Assembly: GCA_964346275.1 (NCBI GenBank)
Contig: CAYFUR010000001.1
Coordinates: 62,001 to 126,000 of the forward strand
DNA length: 64,000 nucleotides
Reading direction: 5' to 3'
Source: CAYFUR01 sp964346275
GTDB taxonomy: Bacteria; Sumerlaeota; Sumerlaeia; SLMS01
The position numbers and the translations under genes are program-made. Under the pieces are notes generated by a model. It worked only from the letters and a program-made list of their open reading frames with translations, made no database searches and was not told the DNA's origin. How positions within the stretch are numbered: position 1 is the first letter of the stretch; each line of letters opens with the position of its first letter. Positions 1 to 9,294 of the stretch are shown piece by piece.

Positions 1-1
1 A

Positions 2-628
2 GCGCCCGGAGAGCAGAAGCCCGAGCCCAAACAGCAAGTCCTTTCCCGTCCTGGCCACGTTGTCTTTTACGAGCAGAATTTCAACGAAGAGAACGCCGGC
101 GAGATGCCCAAGAACTGGAAGGGGTCCTACGACTATGCCTCCCTTTCGATCGTGGATCGGGAGGATGAAGTCGGCGGCCGATGCATGAAGTTCGATAAGG
201 AAAAGGGCACCGGCAGCGCCTATTATTCCTGCCGTTTCCCTGATGCATCCGGAAGAATCGCCATCGAGTTCGATCTTCGCTGTGACCACAAAAACAAGTA
301 TCTTCTCGGCTTCTATATCGAGAAAGACGAGGACTTCCGACAGTCCGTCCATACCGTCGTTCATCGGGACATTTCCAAAGCCGACAAGGTGACTCTGCGC
401 GTCCAGAATGAGCCAACAGCTTACGAATTGGGCAAGTGGGTCCATATCCGCATGCTGATCGATTTGCCGCGAAATATGATCGATGGCCACGTCAACGGAG
501 AGGCAGTGGCTATGGGCGTACGCCTGGCCTCGCGCCCCAAGGTCCTCAACACGCTCTCGATTCGAGACAACCTCGCCACCGAAGGAACGCTCCTCATCGA
601 TAATATCCGGATTTATCAGGATCGCTGA
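2..628 (+). CDS. 3' end of a protein with a concanavalin A-like (LamG/jelly-roll) domain, partial
   Basis: The frame is open from base 2 and the 5' end lies outside the window. About 208 residues are visible. After a Lys/Pro/Gln-rich linker comes a beta-rich domain beginning near FYEQNFNEENAGEMPKNW and ending with DNIRIYQDR. The opening Phe-Asn-Glu pattern, a central IAIEFDLRC strand and the closing 'LLIDNIRIY' strand are typical of concanavalin A-like lectin/glucanase folds found in exported carbohydrate-associated proteins. No catalytic motif is visible in this part, so substrate and activity cannot be given. The frame stays open for 59 more codons after its TGA stop (see the entry at 629). 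Fold assignment is by pattern recognition; confident that it is coding, moderately confident of the fold. Confidence 0.75.
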   Translation, partial: APGEQKPEPKQQVLSRPGHVVFYEQNFNEENAGEMPKNWKGSYDYASLSIVDREDEVGGRCMKFDKEKGTGSAYYSCRFPDASGRIAIEFDLRCDHKNKYLLGFYIEKDEDFRQSVHTVVHRDISKADKVTLRVQNEPTAYELGKWVHIRMLIDLPRNMIDGHVNGEAVAMGVRLASRPKVLNTLSIRDNLATEGTLLIDNIRIYQDR

Positions 629-808
629 TCGAGGAATTCAGGGGCGGAGAGCCACGTAATTGTAGACAACAGAGCCGCCCCTTTCGATACTACTCTCAGT
701 AGGCGAGGCATTCTTTTTGGACTCGCTTCCCTCATTGTATTGAATTCGATTTTTCTCGGGCAAATGATGGCCCTGGATGATTTATGGGCAATGCCTTTCA
801 AGACCTGA
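629..808 (+). other. Open stretch encoding a twin-arginine-like hydrophobic segment, without a normal start codon
   Basis: This lies in the same frame as the preceding gene and begins right after its TGA. It reads 59 codons to a TGA at 806-808, overlapping the start of the TPR gene by 25 bases. Residues from about 698 read LSRRGILFGLASLIVLNSIF, which looks like the RR-plus-hydrophobic core of a Tat signal or a membrane anchor. There is no ATG, GTG or TTG before the hydrophobic core (TTG at 740 and ATG at 764 lie inside or after it). It may be a decayed gene start, a readthrough extension of the upstream gene, or chance. Confidence 0.3.
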
Positions 809-3800
809 CAAGCTGGGTGAACGATTCGCTCAAGGCGCAGTCGCTGCTCCAATACCTCATTGGGTCGGATGACGACATCTCAACCTTCGGCGAAGGCCTG
901 CGCACTTACTGCCCCCTCCACTCCCGGTCCGGCTTCAAATCCCTCCAGGTTGATCCGGCGGAAAACCGCGCGGAGTGCATCCTTCGCCAGTGTCCGGCCC
1001 ACGATTCCGTTTCTCTCGTCGAACTCTTTGCCCAGGCGCGGTCTGTGTCCGATCTGGAGGCCGCCCTGGCTATTACACGCATGCAGGACCTGGATCCCCC
1101 GCCCCATCTTCTTGATGGCGTCGCGGAAGAAATGACTTCCAAAGCCCACGATTCCTGGGCAAAGGAAGATCTTCCGGAGTCCCGCCAGCTTATACGCGTC
1201 GCTCTGATGGCTTCACCGGAATGGCCCGGCGCCCTCGTGCTTCGCGGCAAGCTGGAAGAAGAAGATCAGGACACCCAAAGTGCCGCGGCGAGTTATCACT
1301 CTGCCGCGCAATCCTGCATCGAGAAGAACCTTTTACCCCAGGCGCGGAATATCGTGGAAAAAGACCTTCTTCGCCTGTGTCCCGATGATCCCGCCGGTCT
1401 GGAATTACTGGGGGTCGTCCAACGCCGGGAAGACCCGGAAGGCGGCCAGTCCAGTGCGACGTATCGCAAGCTGGCCCAGATCTACACAGAAAATGCAGAA
1501 AGCGGCAAAGCCCTCGAAGCGCTTGAGAAAGCAGCTGCCAGTCAGAACGATTCCCCGGAAATACAGCAGGAACTGGCCGACGCACTGACGGAGGCAGGCC
1601 GCAAAGATGAGGCGGAACAGCATTACCGCGCCGCTGCCCACCTCTGGCAAGAGGCGGACAGGCCTCGCAAAGCGCTCCGGTGTCTTTCTCCTCTCATCCG
1701 CGCTCATCCTGCCGACCTGGAGTTGAGAGTCACTTCCGCGCGGCTGAGAGAGACCGTCTCAGACAAAGAAGGGGCAGTTCGGGACCTGGAAGCCCTGGCT
1801 CGAGACGCCATCGCCCGTGAAGATGACGAAACGGCGCAGGATTATCTGAACCGGCTTTTAAATCTGGCGCCCAATCATCTGTATGGGCGGGAGGCAAGCG
1901 CCGAGCTTTGTGGCCGCCAGGCCCGCGTCCAGGCGCAGGTCGACCACTTGTTCGCCGCGATCGAAGCCTTGCTGGAACTGGAACTCTTCGATCGCATTCT
2001 CGAAATTCTGGAAAAGATCTCGGCCCTGGCCCCCAAGACACTCGAGCAGTCGGAGCGCCTTGGCCATCATTTGGAGAACCTGGGCCGGAATCCAGAAGCC
2101 GCAAACCAATACCTCGCCGTCGCCGAAGGCGAAATAGCCGGTGGACAAGAAGAGAAGGCTCTCGAATTCGCGAAACGAGCCGTGGAGTTGGATCCCCTTG
2201 ATCAGGATCTTGTGCGGCGTTGCGCTGCCCTCCTGTCCGGTGCGGGCCTCCAGGAGCAGTCGTTCTTCCTCATGGAGAGACATACACGCGCGCTCTTTGA
2301 ATTTGGCGAAACGGACGGAGCGGAGCGAATGCTTCGCGGCATCACCTCGCAATTTGGTGAACGCGGTGAACTCTCAGACATTCGAATCGCGATTCTTCTC
2401 GAACAGAGGGATGAAGAAGGCGCTGTTCCGCTGCTGAAGAAAAAACTCGAAGAATCCAATGTGCCAGACGAGACACTCCGCGAACAACTCTTCCAGGCTG
2501 TCGACTTCTTCCCGGAGAATAGAAAGCTCGCCGATGCGTTTCTCGCAGCCGCGCCGGATCTCCCCCAGGGAGAGGCACTCTGTGACCGGCTTCTGGCCGT
2601 CGGGCGTCTAGACGCCCATCCCGTTTCTTTTTGCCTGGACGCCATCGGCCGCGCAATGCACATCCGCTCAGAGGATCCAGAGATCGTCTATACAAAGGGC
2701 AGTCTTCTGAACGAAAGCAGCAATCCGGCGGAAGCCATCCCGGCTTTCAAGCAGGCGGCTTTTCTCTTTTGGAGAAACGGTGATCCGAAGCGGGCTGGCG
2801 AGGCCGTGGAGGAAGCGCAAAAGGCTGGCGCGAAAGACAAGGAACTGCGGGAGATTCGGGGGTTGATTGCGCTGAAGGCCGGCCGGACAGAAGAGGGGCG
2901 CCAACTGCTCGTTCAATCCATCGAGGACATGATGGAACAAAACCGCCACGGGGAGGTCGCTGAGACCATTGAACGGAGCCGCCGGGAGGTCCACTTCGAT
3001 TCCGAGTATCTTCAGAGGGTGGGGGAGTGGCTTCTCAAACACGAGGAAAAGCAGTCGGCGCTGAATGTCTATATGGCAATCGCCCAGTCGGCCTGTGATG
3101 AAGGCGACTGGGAGGAGGCGGTCGAGAAGCTCGATCATTGCCTGTCGCTGGATTCGGATTCGATCGAAGCGCGCAGGCTGAGGGGGGACGCCTATCTCTT
3201 TCTCGGCGAGGAAGAAAGTGCTGCTCGAGACCTGTCCCATGCCGCATCCGTTTCCCTCGGGGCGGGAAGAAAAGAAGAAGCGGTTTCATGCTTTGAGATT
3301 CTCGAAGCCCATGGGCGGATCGATCCCGAGCAGCGCCTGGAGCTTGCCAGTGCCTATCGGGACCTCAGCCGGATCGATGATGCGAAACGCGTCCTTAAAG
3401 ACGCCTTGGAGGAAGCGGCGCCGGAATCGGCCGGAGCCTCCATCGAGCCGATCATTCGCCCGCTTCTCGAACTGGCGAGAGACGACCCCGGGTTGGTTCA
3501 CTTTGCTGCGAAAAGGGCTGAGGCGCTGGGAGAATCTGCGCTTGCAGTGGAGGCCTGGAGTATCAAGGCGGATCGTGAACTCCAGGTCGGAAACCACGCA
3601 GCGTGTATAGAAGCGCTTCGCGAGGCCTGCCGTCTTGCTCCCGAAGAGATAGAGTGCCGAAAGAAACTGATTCGGGAACTGGCAGCCCAATCCAATTGGA
3701 TCGAACTTCGAGAGGCGCTGCAAGGGGACCTGGATTCCAGGCCAGTGGAAGAAGCGGCTGGAATCTATGATGCCTTGGACGAGGAAAGCAAGAAACGGCC

Positions 3801-6800
3801 TGAGATCCTGGAAATCCTTGGCGAACTGGAAAACCTCCGCGGAAATTCAAGCCGTGCTATCGAGATTTGGGAGAGCGCCCTTCGGTTTTCGCAGGATGAG
3901 GAAGAGGAAGAAAGGCCCGCCGATCTTTCTTTGCTCCGCCGGCTTGCCGCTGCGGCAGGGAATGACATAACGCATCAGAAAAGATATCTCGATGCCCTCG
4001 AAAAAGAGGAGGATCGAGAAGCCTGGATTGAACAGGCCTTGCTGGTGCTCAAATTGTATTTCGACAAAGGGCAGAACGAAGAGGGAGAGCGGCTGGCGGA
4101 AAAGATCCAATCCGCGCTTGGCCGTGGATGGTCTCAAATGAAAAGATTGGCAATGGCGCTCTCCGGGTCTGGACGGCCGAAACACGCCGCGGGCCTCGCC
4201 AGTAAGGCGCTTGATCAGGAAGGCATTTCCACGGAAGACACGATCGAAGCCTGCGAATTTCAGATCGCGCAGGGAGCCGCCTCCGAGGTTGTTTACCGGC
4301 GTTTGTCCCAGGCTCAGGAGAATGCTGGGAATCTGGAAGCTGCCGCGGAAGCGATGCTTCGTGCTATAGAGTATCTGTATAGACAAGGCGACTCTGCTGA
4401 AGCCGTTGCCCTGAGCAGGGAAGGTTTCGAGAAATATCCCTCAAGCCGCGAGATGGAAAAAGTCCTCTTCGATGGCCTTTTGCTGGAAGGTGATCTGGAG
4501 GCAGCCTCATTCCGCGCGGATTCACTTTGCGAAGCACATTGCGAGGAAGAAAAGTGGGAAGACGCAGAGTCAATCGCTTGCCTGATGGCCGAGGCGAGCC
4601 CAGCAAATCTGAAAGATCGGCGCCGCCTCGCCGACATTCAGAGGAAAGCCGGAAAAACCAATGACGCCGTGTCCGGTTTGCTGGAATTCGCTGATCTAAC
4701 CTCGGACAAAGAGGAGGAAGATAGCCGGGAAGCTCTCGAACTGGCGTGCGAATACGCTCCCGAAAGCGGACCTGCTCACGAGTCCCTGGCCCAGCTTCTG
4801 GAAAGGGCGGGCGAACGGGGCAGGGCGTTGCAGCATTACCGCAAGGCTTTCGACTGTCTCGGAGATGAACATGAGGAAGAAAAAACCGAGAGCTTGCTCA
4901 AATCCATCTTGAATCTCGATCCGGAAGACACGGAATCAAGAGAGCGATTGGCTCGTCATTACTTGGATAAGAAGAAAAAAATTCGTGCTCTGGAGCAGTT
5001 CCAGATACTCGCGAGAGCGTTCGAGGAAAAGGAGGAACCGGCCGCCAGGCGCACTGATCTTTACGAAGAGATCCTTCGAATCGATCATGAGGATCTCGAA
5101 AATCGCAAGAAACTCGCTATCCTCCTCAGCGAATCGAATGATGCCCCCCGTGCCATTCCTCACTGGGTCGAGGTGGTGGAGCTTCGCCTGGAGAAGGAGG
5201 AGGATCCCTCGCAGGCGCTGGCTGAAACAGTCGAGGCTCTTTCCCACTTTCCAGAAAGCCCGGAACTGCGGACCCTGAAAGCCGATCAGCACTTTAACTA
5301 CCACGAATATGAAGAATACATTCAAGAAATCACAGGGCTGATTCACGACCAGCTTGGCAAGGCGGGAAGCGAGGAAGCTTTTGAGCTACTGCGCCACAGC
5401 TGCTCTCAGCTCATCAGGGAAAAACGCTTTGAGGAAACGTGGTCTCTTCTCGGCGAGTTCCCCCAGTTGTTAAAGGATTTTCCTGACCTGGAACGTTTTA
5501 CGGCCCTGGCGCTGGAAGGCTGCGGCAAGGAGGCGGAGGCTGCCGTCTCATGGCTGGTTCTGGCCGATTTCCATCTGGAGAAGAATCGCCCCGAGGAAGA
5601 AATTACGGCACTGCGCCGCTCCGTTGCCCTGAAACCCCGAGACGCCTCCTTGCGGCGCCGGCTGATCGAAGCCCTCGAACGCCAGGAAGAAAGCCCTGGA
5701 GAAGCGCTTCTGGGAGAATATCGCGAGCTTGCCGAACTCCTTGAAAGCTCCGAACCATCGGAGGCGATCAGTCTTTACCAAGAGATTCTGGAGAGAGACG
5801 ATCAGAACGCGGATGTTTTGGGCCGGACTGGCCGTCTTCTTGATCAGGAAGGGCGTATAGACGAGGCCGCGGATTACTATCTGCGTCTTGGCAGAGTTTG
5901 CGAAGAATCAGGACATCTGGAAACCGCGGAACGGACCTATCGCCAGGTTTTTGAAAAAGCTCCCGATGATCTCGAGGTGTCCCGTTCCCTTCTGGAAATC
6001 TATGAAAAGTCGCAAAAGCGCGAAGATTATCTGGCATTGGCCCCTCGTGTAGCCCGGCTTCTGGATGAGCAGGGCGACAAGCGGGAAGCGCTTGAAATCT
6101 GGAAACAGATTGCCTGGAGAGAAGATCAAAATCGGGAGGCGCGCCAGCATATCGCCAATCTCTATCAGGAACTTGGGAAAATCAGCGAGGCCTGCGCGGC
6201 GCTGCGGGAATACGTGCGCATCGCCTCCGATGAAGGGGCGAATGACGAGGCTTTCAAGGCCTTGGACCAATTGGAGGATCTCTGCGCGGAAAATGCCGAA
6301 GGCCTGGTCGAAACCGCCCGGCATCACGAGGAGCGCGACTCTCTGGTCCGGGCCGCGGCATGCCGAATAAAGGCTGCCCGCCTTTACAGCCAGGAAGGAG
6401 AAAAGGCCAGTGCTCTGCGAGAAGCCGCCCTGGCGCAGGAACTTGATTCCTGGTCAGCGGACCTTCTTCAAGAGGCTGCCGGGATATACGGGCTTCTTGA
6501 TGAACACGAGTCCGCGGCGCAGGCCTGGTTTGCTGCCGCCGAGCGATACAAAGAGGCTGGAGAAACTCAGGATGAAGCGAATGCCCTGGCAGAGGGCCTG
6601 GAATTCGCGCTGCTTCCCGATAAGCTGCATCGCCGCGCCGAGTTGCTGGAACTGGATGAACAGCACTCGGAGGCAGCGAGCCTCTATGCGCAGGCGGCGG
6701 ATGCCTGGATCGCCGAGGGGAGCTTCGACAAAGCAGAGGCCGCGGCGGAGAAGTCCCAGGCCTTGGCGCCCGGGTCCATTCCCGTATGTCAAACTCTGAT

Positions 6801-9294
6801 CAATGTCTATCTCACCTTGCAAAAGTGGGAAGATGCGGTTTCACCAGCGCTTTTCCTGGGCGAGCATTACGTCGAGAAGGGTGAACGGGATCGAGCGATC
6901 GACACGGTGAAGTGGGTCGTCGAACGAATCTCGGGAGCGGAAGCCCTCGTTGGCGCTGGAAGGATTTTGCGCCAGGCGGAGGAATCTTCTGCGGCGACAG
7001 CCGCTTACGTGGAGGCGGAAAAGCGCGCAAAGAACGAAGAGCGGGAGGACTTGCTGGAAGAGAGCCTTCTCGCCCTGGCGGAGTTGAATCCGAACGATCC
7101 CAATGCTCTTTCAAAGGCGGGCCAGTCTCTTCACAAACAGGGTCATGACGAGCGGGCCAGCGCTCTTTATTTAGCCCGGTTCGAGCACTTCCTCGAAGCA
7201 GCGGAAATTCAAACCGCACGGCAAGTGTTTGATGAAGGCCTTGAGCTTGTGGAGGACAAACTCCCCCTGCGGCGCGAGGGGGCGCGGCTTTACAAGGAAC
7301 ATGAAATCCCCGAGTTGGCCGCCAAAGAGCTTCGGGCCATTGCCACCGAGCTTGTGCGTCGTGGCGAAAAAGCGGAAGCGCTCGGAGTCGTGACTGAAGC
7401 GCAATCCCTGCGGCCCAATGATCTCGGGCTCACAGAGCTTTACTTCGAACTCAGCGCGGATCTGGGACACGACGAAACGGCACTTCAGATTGCGGATCAA
7501 TTGACGGCTGTCTATCTCGGCCAGGATGAACGGGGCAAAGCCCTTGATCTCTTGAGAAAGCTCATCGAACTGCGCCCTGACGATCCCCAGCCGCGTGCTC
7601 GATTGGTGCGGATTCTCCAGTCGGAAGGAGGGGAAACTCTTCTGGCGCGGGAATACCGCGACCTGGCGGAGCTTTATATACAGTTGGAACATGATGAAGA
7701 GGCCGCCCAAGCCCTCCGCGATCTGCTTGATGTCACACCGGGAGACACCGCGGCACGCAAGCTGTATATCGAAACTTATCGAAAGTTTGGCCCGGAAGAG
7801 GATCTGGTCGGGGATTATCTGACGCTGGCGGAAAGCCAGGCGCGTTTAAATCGAATGGATGACGCCCGGTCGAATTTCGATCGGGCCGTTGAGATCTCCT
7901 CGGAAAAGAGCGAGCCCCTTTCCCGCTTTCTGGAGTTTCTCGTCAGCCAGGGGGAAGCCGATGAAGCCGTTCAAGTCGCCTTGCGGCTGATCGATGCCTT
8001 ACTCGCGGAAGGCCATCCTCAGAGGGCGCGGGAAGTGGTTTCTCGATTGGATTCTTTCGGAAAAGCCTCCGCGGATTTCCAGCTCGCGGCAGCCCGCGTG
8101 TATCGGGAAGTCAAATCGCTCGGCAATGCCTCCCGGGCTCTTCAGAGGGCCGCCTCGCTTTTCTCAGAATATGCCGACCACGCGCGGGAGGCGAAAGCCT
8201 ATGGCCAGTTGGCAGAAATCGATCCGCAGAACCTTGAGAACCGGAGGATGCTTGTCGAGGCACTCCAGCGTGCGCGGATGGAAGAAGAAGCACTCGAAGA
8301 GAGTAAGAAGCTCGCTCGTGTCTATGCAGAGCGGGGCATGTTTGACCTTGCAGAAACCCAATACCGCGAAATTCTGCAGCGAGCACCCGGGGAAGAGGAA
8401 ATCTGGAAAGCTCTCTTTTCGATGCAAACGGAACAGGACCGCATGGCGGAAATGATCCCCGATTATCTGGACTACGCCGACATGCTGGCCCAGAAGGGGG
8501 AGGCGGGAAAGGCGATCGAGTATTATTTAAATGTTCTCGAACTGGATCCACGAAATCTCCGCGCTCACCGTGGCTACGTCACCCAGTATCCGAAAATCGG
8601 CAAGCAACGCGATATAATCGACGTGATTCTCACCTTTGCCCAACTCCTCCTCGAGGAGGGAGAGGTCGACGAGGGAATCAGGTATTTTGAACTGATTATG
8701 GCGATCGATCCGCAGAACACGGTCGCTCGAGACATGCTGTCGTCCACTCAATCCCGTGGCAAACCGGCAGGAAAACCAGACGAGAAAGAGGAGGGCGAGG
8801 ACGACAAGCTCGCTCTGGACGAGCTGGATATTTCTGGTACGCAGCAGAAAATGATTTCTTCGTCGGGGATCTCGCCGTCGGATTTTCTCATGGGCGCCAT
8901 CGATGAAATGGAGCGGAACGAAAGCGAGCAAACGCTCAAACAGATCGAGCAGAATTATCGAGATATCCTTGCCGTGAACCCCAATAATGCAGGGGTCCGT
9001 CTCAAGCTGGCCGATGTTCTCAGCCAGATGAAACGCTCCCCGGAAATGATGGACCAACTCGACCAGGCAGCGGAGATGTTTTTTAATAAGGGCGAGCTTC
9101 GCCAGTGCATTTCGACCTGCGAAAGAATCCTCAAGCACAACCCCAGTGCCGGCAAAGCCCGCAAACGGATGAACGAAGCCATTCTGAAACAGGACGCATT
9201 TAAGGCTCTGGAGTCCGCAATTCTCTTCAGTGATCAGCCGGAAACAGATCCGCCCAAGTCATCGGGAGGAGGCTCCCAGAAGACGACGGACTAG
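784..9294 (+). CDS. Giant tetratricopeptide-repeat protein with N-terminal primase-like (CHC2) zinc finger
   Basis: The product has 2,836 residues. Residues 1-100 resemble the DnaG-type zinc-binding domain: a helix, then CPLH (C43, H46), an SLQVDP strand, then C65 and C70, then a D-x-V-x-L-x-E-L helix. The spacing C-x4-C differs from the usual C-x2-C. The rest is dozens of tandem TPR-like helical hairpins rich in Ala, Glu, Leu and Arg, for example repeated A-x2-Y-x2-L-A units followed by 'L-x2-P-D-D' turns. A short acidic linker lies near residue 2665 (KPDEKEEGEDDK), before a last TPR group. There is no signal peptide and no long hydrophobic segment, so a cytoplasmic scaffold is likely; the partner is unknown. 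An in-frame TGA at 778-780 forces the start at 784, and its ribosome site is weak. It converges on the ABC gene, sharing CTAG at the stops. Confidence 0.9.
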   Translation: MGNAFQDLTSWVNDSLKAQSLLQYLIGSDDDISTFGEGLRTYCPLHSRSGFKSLQVDPAENRAECILRQCPAHDSVSLVELFAQARSVSDLEAALAITRMQDLDPPPHLLDGVAEEMTSKAHDSWAKEDLPESRQLIRVALMASPEWPGALVLRGKLEEEDQDTQSAAASYHSAAQSCIEKNLLPQARNIVEKDLLRLCPDDPAGLELLGVVQRREDPEGGQSSATYRKLAQIYTENAESGKALEALEKAAASQNDSPEIQQELADALTEAGRKDEAEQHYRAAAHLWQEADRPRKALRCLSPLIRAHPADLELRVTSARLRETVSDKEGAVRDLEALARDAIAREDDETAQDYLNRLLNLAPNHLYGREASAELCGRQARVQAQVDHLFAAIEALLELELFDRILEILEKISALAPKTLEQSERLGHHLENLGRNPEAANQYLAVAEGEIAGGQEEKALEFAKRAVELDPLDQDLVRRCAALLSGAGLQEQSFFLMERHTRALFEFGETDGAERMLRGITSQFGERGELSDIRIAILLEQRDEEGAVPLLKKKLEESNVPDETLREQLFQAVDFFPENRKLADAFLAAAPDLPQGEALCDRLLAVGRLDAHPVSFCLDAIGRAMHIRSEDPEIVYTKGSLLNESSNPAEAIPAFKQAAFLFWRNGDPKRAGEAVEEAQKAGAKDKELREIRGLIALKAGRTEEGRQLLVQSIEDMMEQNRHGEVAETIERSRREVHFDSEYLQRVGEWLLKHEEKQSALNVYMAIAQSACDEGDWEEAVEKLDHCLSLDSDSIEARRLRGDAYLFLGEEESAARDLSHAASVSLGAGRKEEAVSCFEILEAHGRIDPEQRLELASAYRDLSRIDDAKRVLKDALEEAAPESAGASIEPIIRPLLELARDDPGLVHFAAKRAEALGESALAVEAWSIKADRELQVGNHAACIEALREACRLAPEEIECRKKLIRELAAQSNWIELREALQGDLDSRPVEEAAGIYDALDEESKKRPEILEILGELENLRGNSSRAIEIWESALRFSQDEEEEERPADLSLLRRLAAAAGNDITHQKRYLDALEKEEDREAWIEQALLVLKLYFDKGQNEEGERLAEKIQSALGRGWSQMKRLAMALSGSGRPKHAAGLASKALDQEGISTEDTIEACEFQIAQGAASEVVYRRLSQAQENAGNLEAAAEAMLRAIEYLYRQGDSAEAVALSREGFEKYPSSREMEKVLFDGLLLEGDLEAASFRADSLCEAHCEEEKWEDAESIACLMAEASPANLKDRRRLADIQRKAGKTNDAVSGLLEFADLTSDKEEEDSREALELACEYAPESGPAHESLAQLLERAGERGRALQHYRKAFDCLGDEHEEEKTESLLKSILNLDPEDTESRERLARHYLDKKKKIRALEQFQILARAFEEKEEPAARRTDLYEEILRIDHEDLENRKKLAILLSESNDAPRAIPHWVEVVELRLEKEEDPSQALAETVEALSHFPESPELRTLKADQHFNYHEYEEYIQEITGLIHDQLGKAGSEEAFELLRHSCSQLIREKRFEETWSLLGEFPQLLKDFPDLERFTALALEGCGKEAEAAVSWLVLADFHLEKNRPEEEITALRRSVALKPRDASLRRRLIEALERQEESPGEALLGEYRELAELLESSEPSEAISLYQEILERDDQNADVLGRTGRLLDQEGRIDEAADYYLRLGRVCEESGHLETAERTYRQVFEKAPDDLEVSRSLLEIYEKSQKREDYLALAPRVARLLDEQGDKREALEIWKQIAWREDQNREARQHIANLYQELGKISEACAALREYVRIASDEGANDEAFKALDQLEDLCAENAEGLVETARHHEERDSLVRAAACRIKAARLYSQEGEKASALREAALAQELDSWSADLLQEAAGIYGLLDEHESAAQAWFAAAERYKEAGETQDEANALAEGLEFALLPDKLHRRAELLELDEQHSEAASLYAQAADAWIAEGSFDKAEAAAEKSQALAPGSIPVCQTLINVYLTLQKWEDAVSPALFLGEHYVEKGERDRAIDTVKWVVERISGAEALVGAGRILRQAEESSAATAAYVEAEKRAKNEEREDLLEESLLALAELNPNDPNALSKAGQSLHKQGHDERASALYLARFEHFLEAAEIQTARQVFDEGLELVEDKLPLRREGARLYKEHEIPELAAKELRAIATELVRRGEKAEALGVVTEAQSLRPNDLGLTELYFELSADLGHDETALQIADQLTAVYLGQDERGKALDLLRKLIELRPDDPQPRARLVRILQSEGGETLLAREYRDLAELYIQLEHDEEAAQALRDLLDVTPGDTAARKLYIETYRKFGPEEDLVGDYLTLAESQARLNRMDDARSNFDRAVEISSEKSEPLSRFLEFLVSQGEADEAVQVALRLIDALLAEGHPQRAREVVSRLDSFGKASADFQLAAARVYREVKSLGNASRALQRAASLFSEYADHAREAKAYGQLAEIDPQNLENRRMLVEALQRARMEEEALEESKKLARVYAERGMFDLAETQYREILQRAPGEEEIWKALFSMQTEQDRMAEMIPDYLDYADMLAQKGEAGKAIEYYLNVLELDPRNLRAHRGYVTQYPKIGKQRDIIDVILTFAQLLLEEGEVDEGIRYFELIMAIDPQNTVARDMLSSTQSRGKPAGKPDEKEEGEDDKLALDELDISGTQQKMISSSGISPSDFLMGAIDEMERNESEQTLKQIEQNYRDILAVNPNNAGVRLKLADVLSQMKRSPEMMDQLDQAAEMFFNKGELRQCISTCERILKHNPSAGKARKRMNEAILKQDAFKALESAILFSDQPETDPPKSSGGGSQKTTD

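Noticed and set aside
2602..2617. Perfect 16-bp palindrome GGGCGTCTAGACGCCC inside the TPR gene
   Set aside because: About one such palindrome is expected by chance in 64 kb, and it lies within codons. It is kept only as a possible relative of the iterated octamer.
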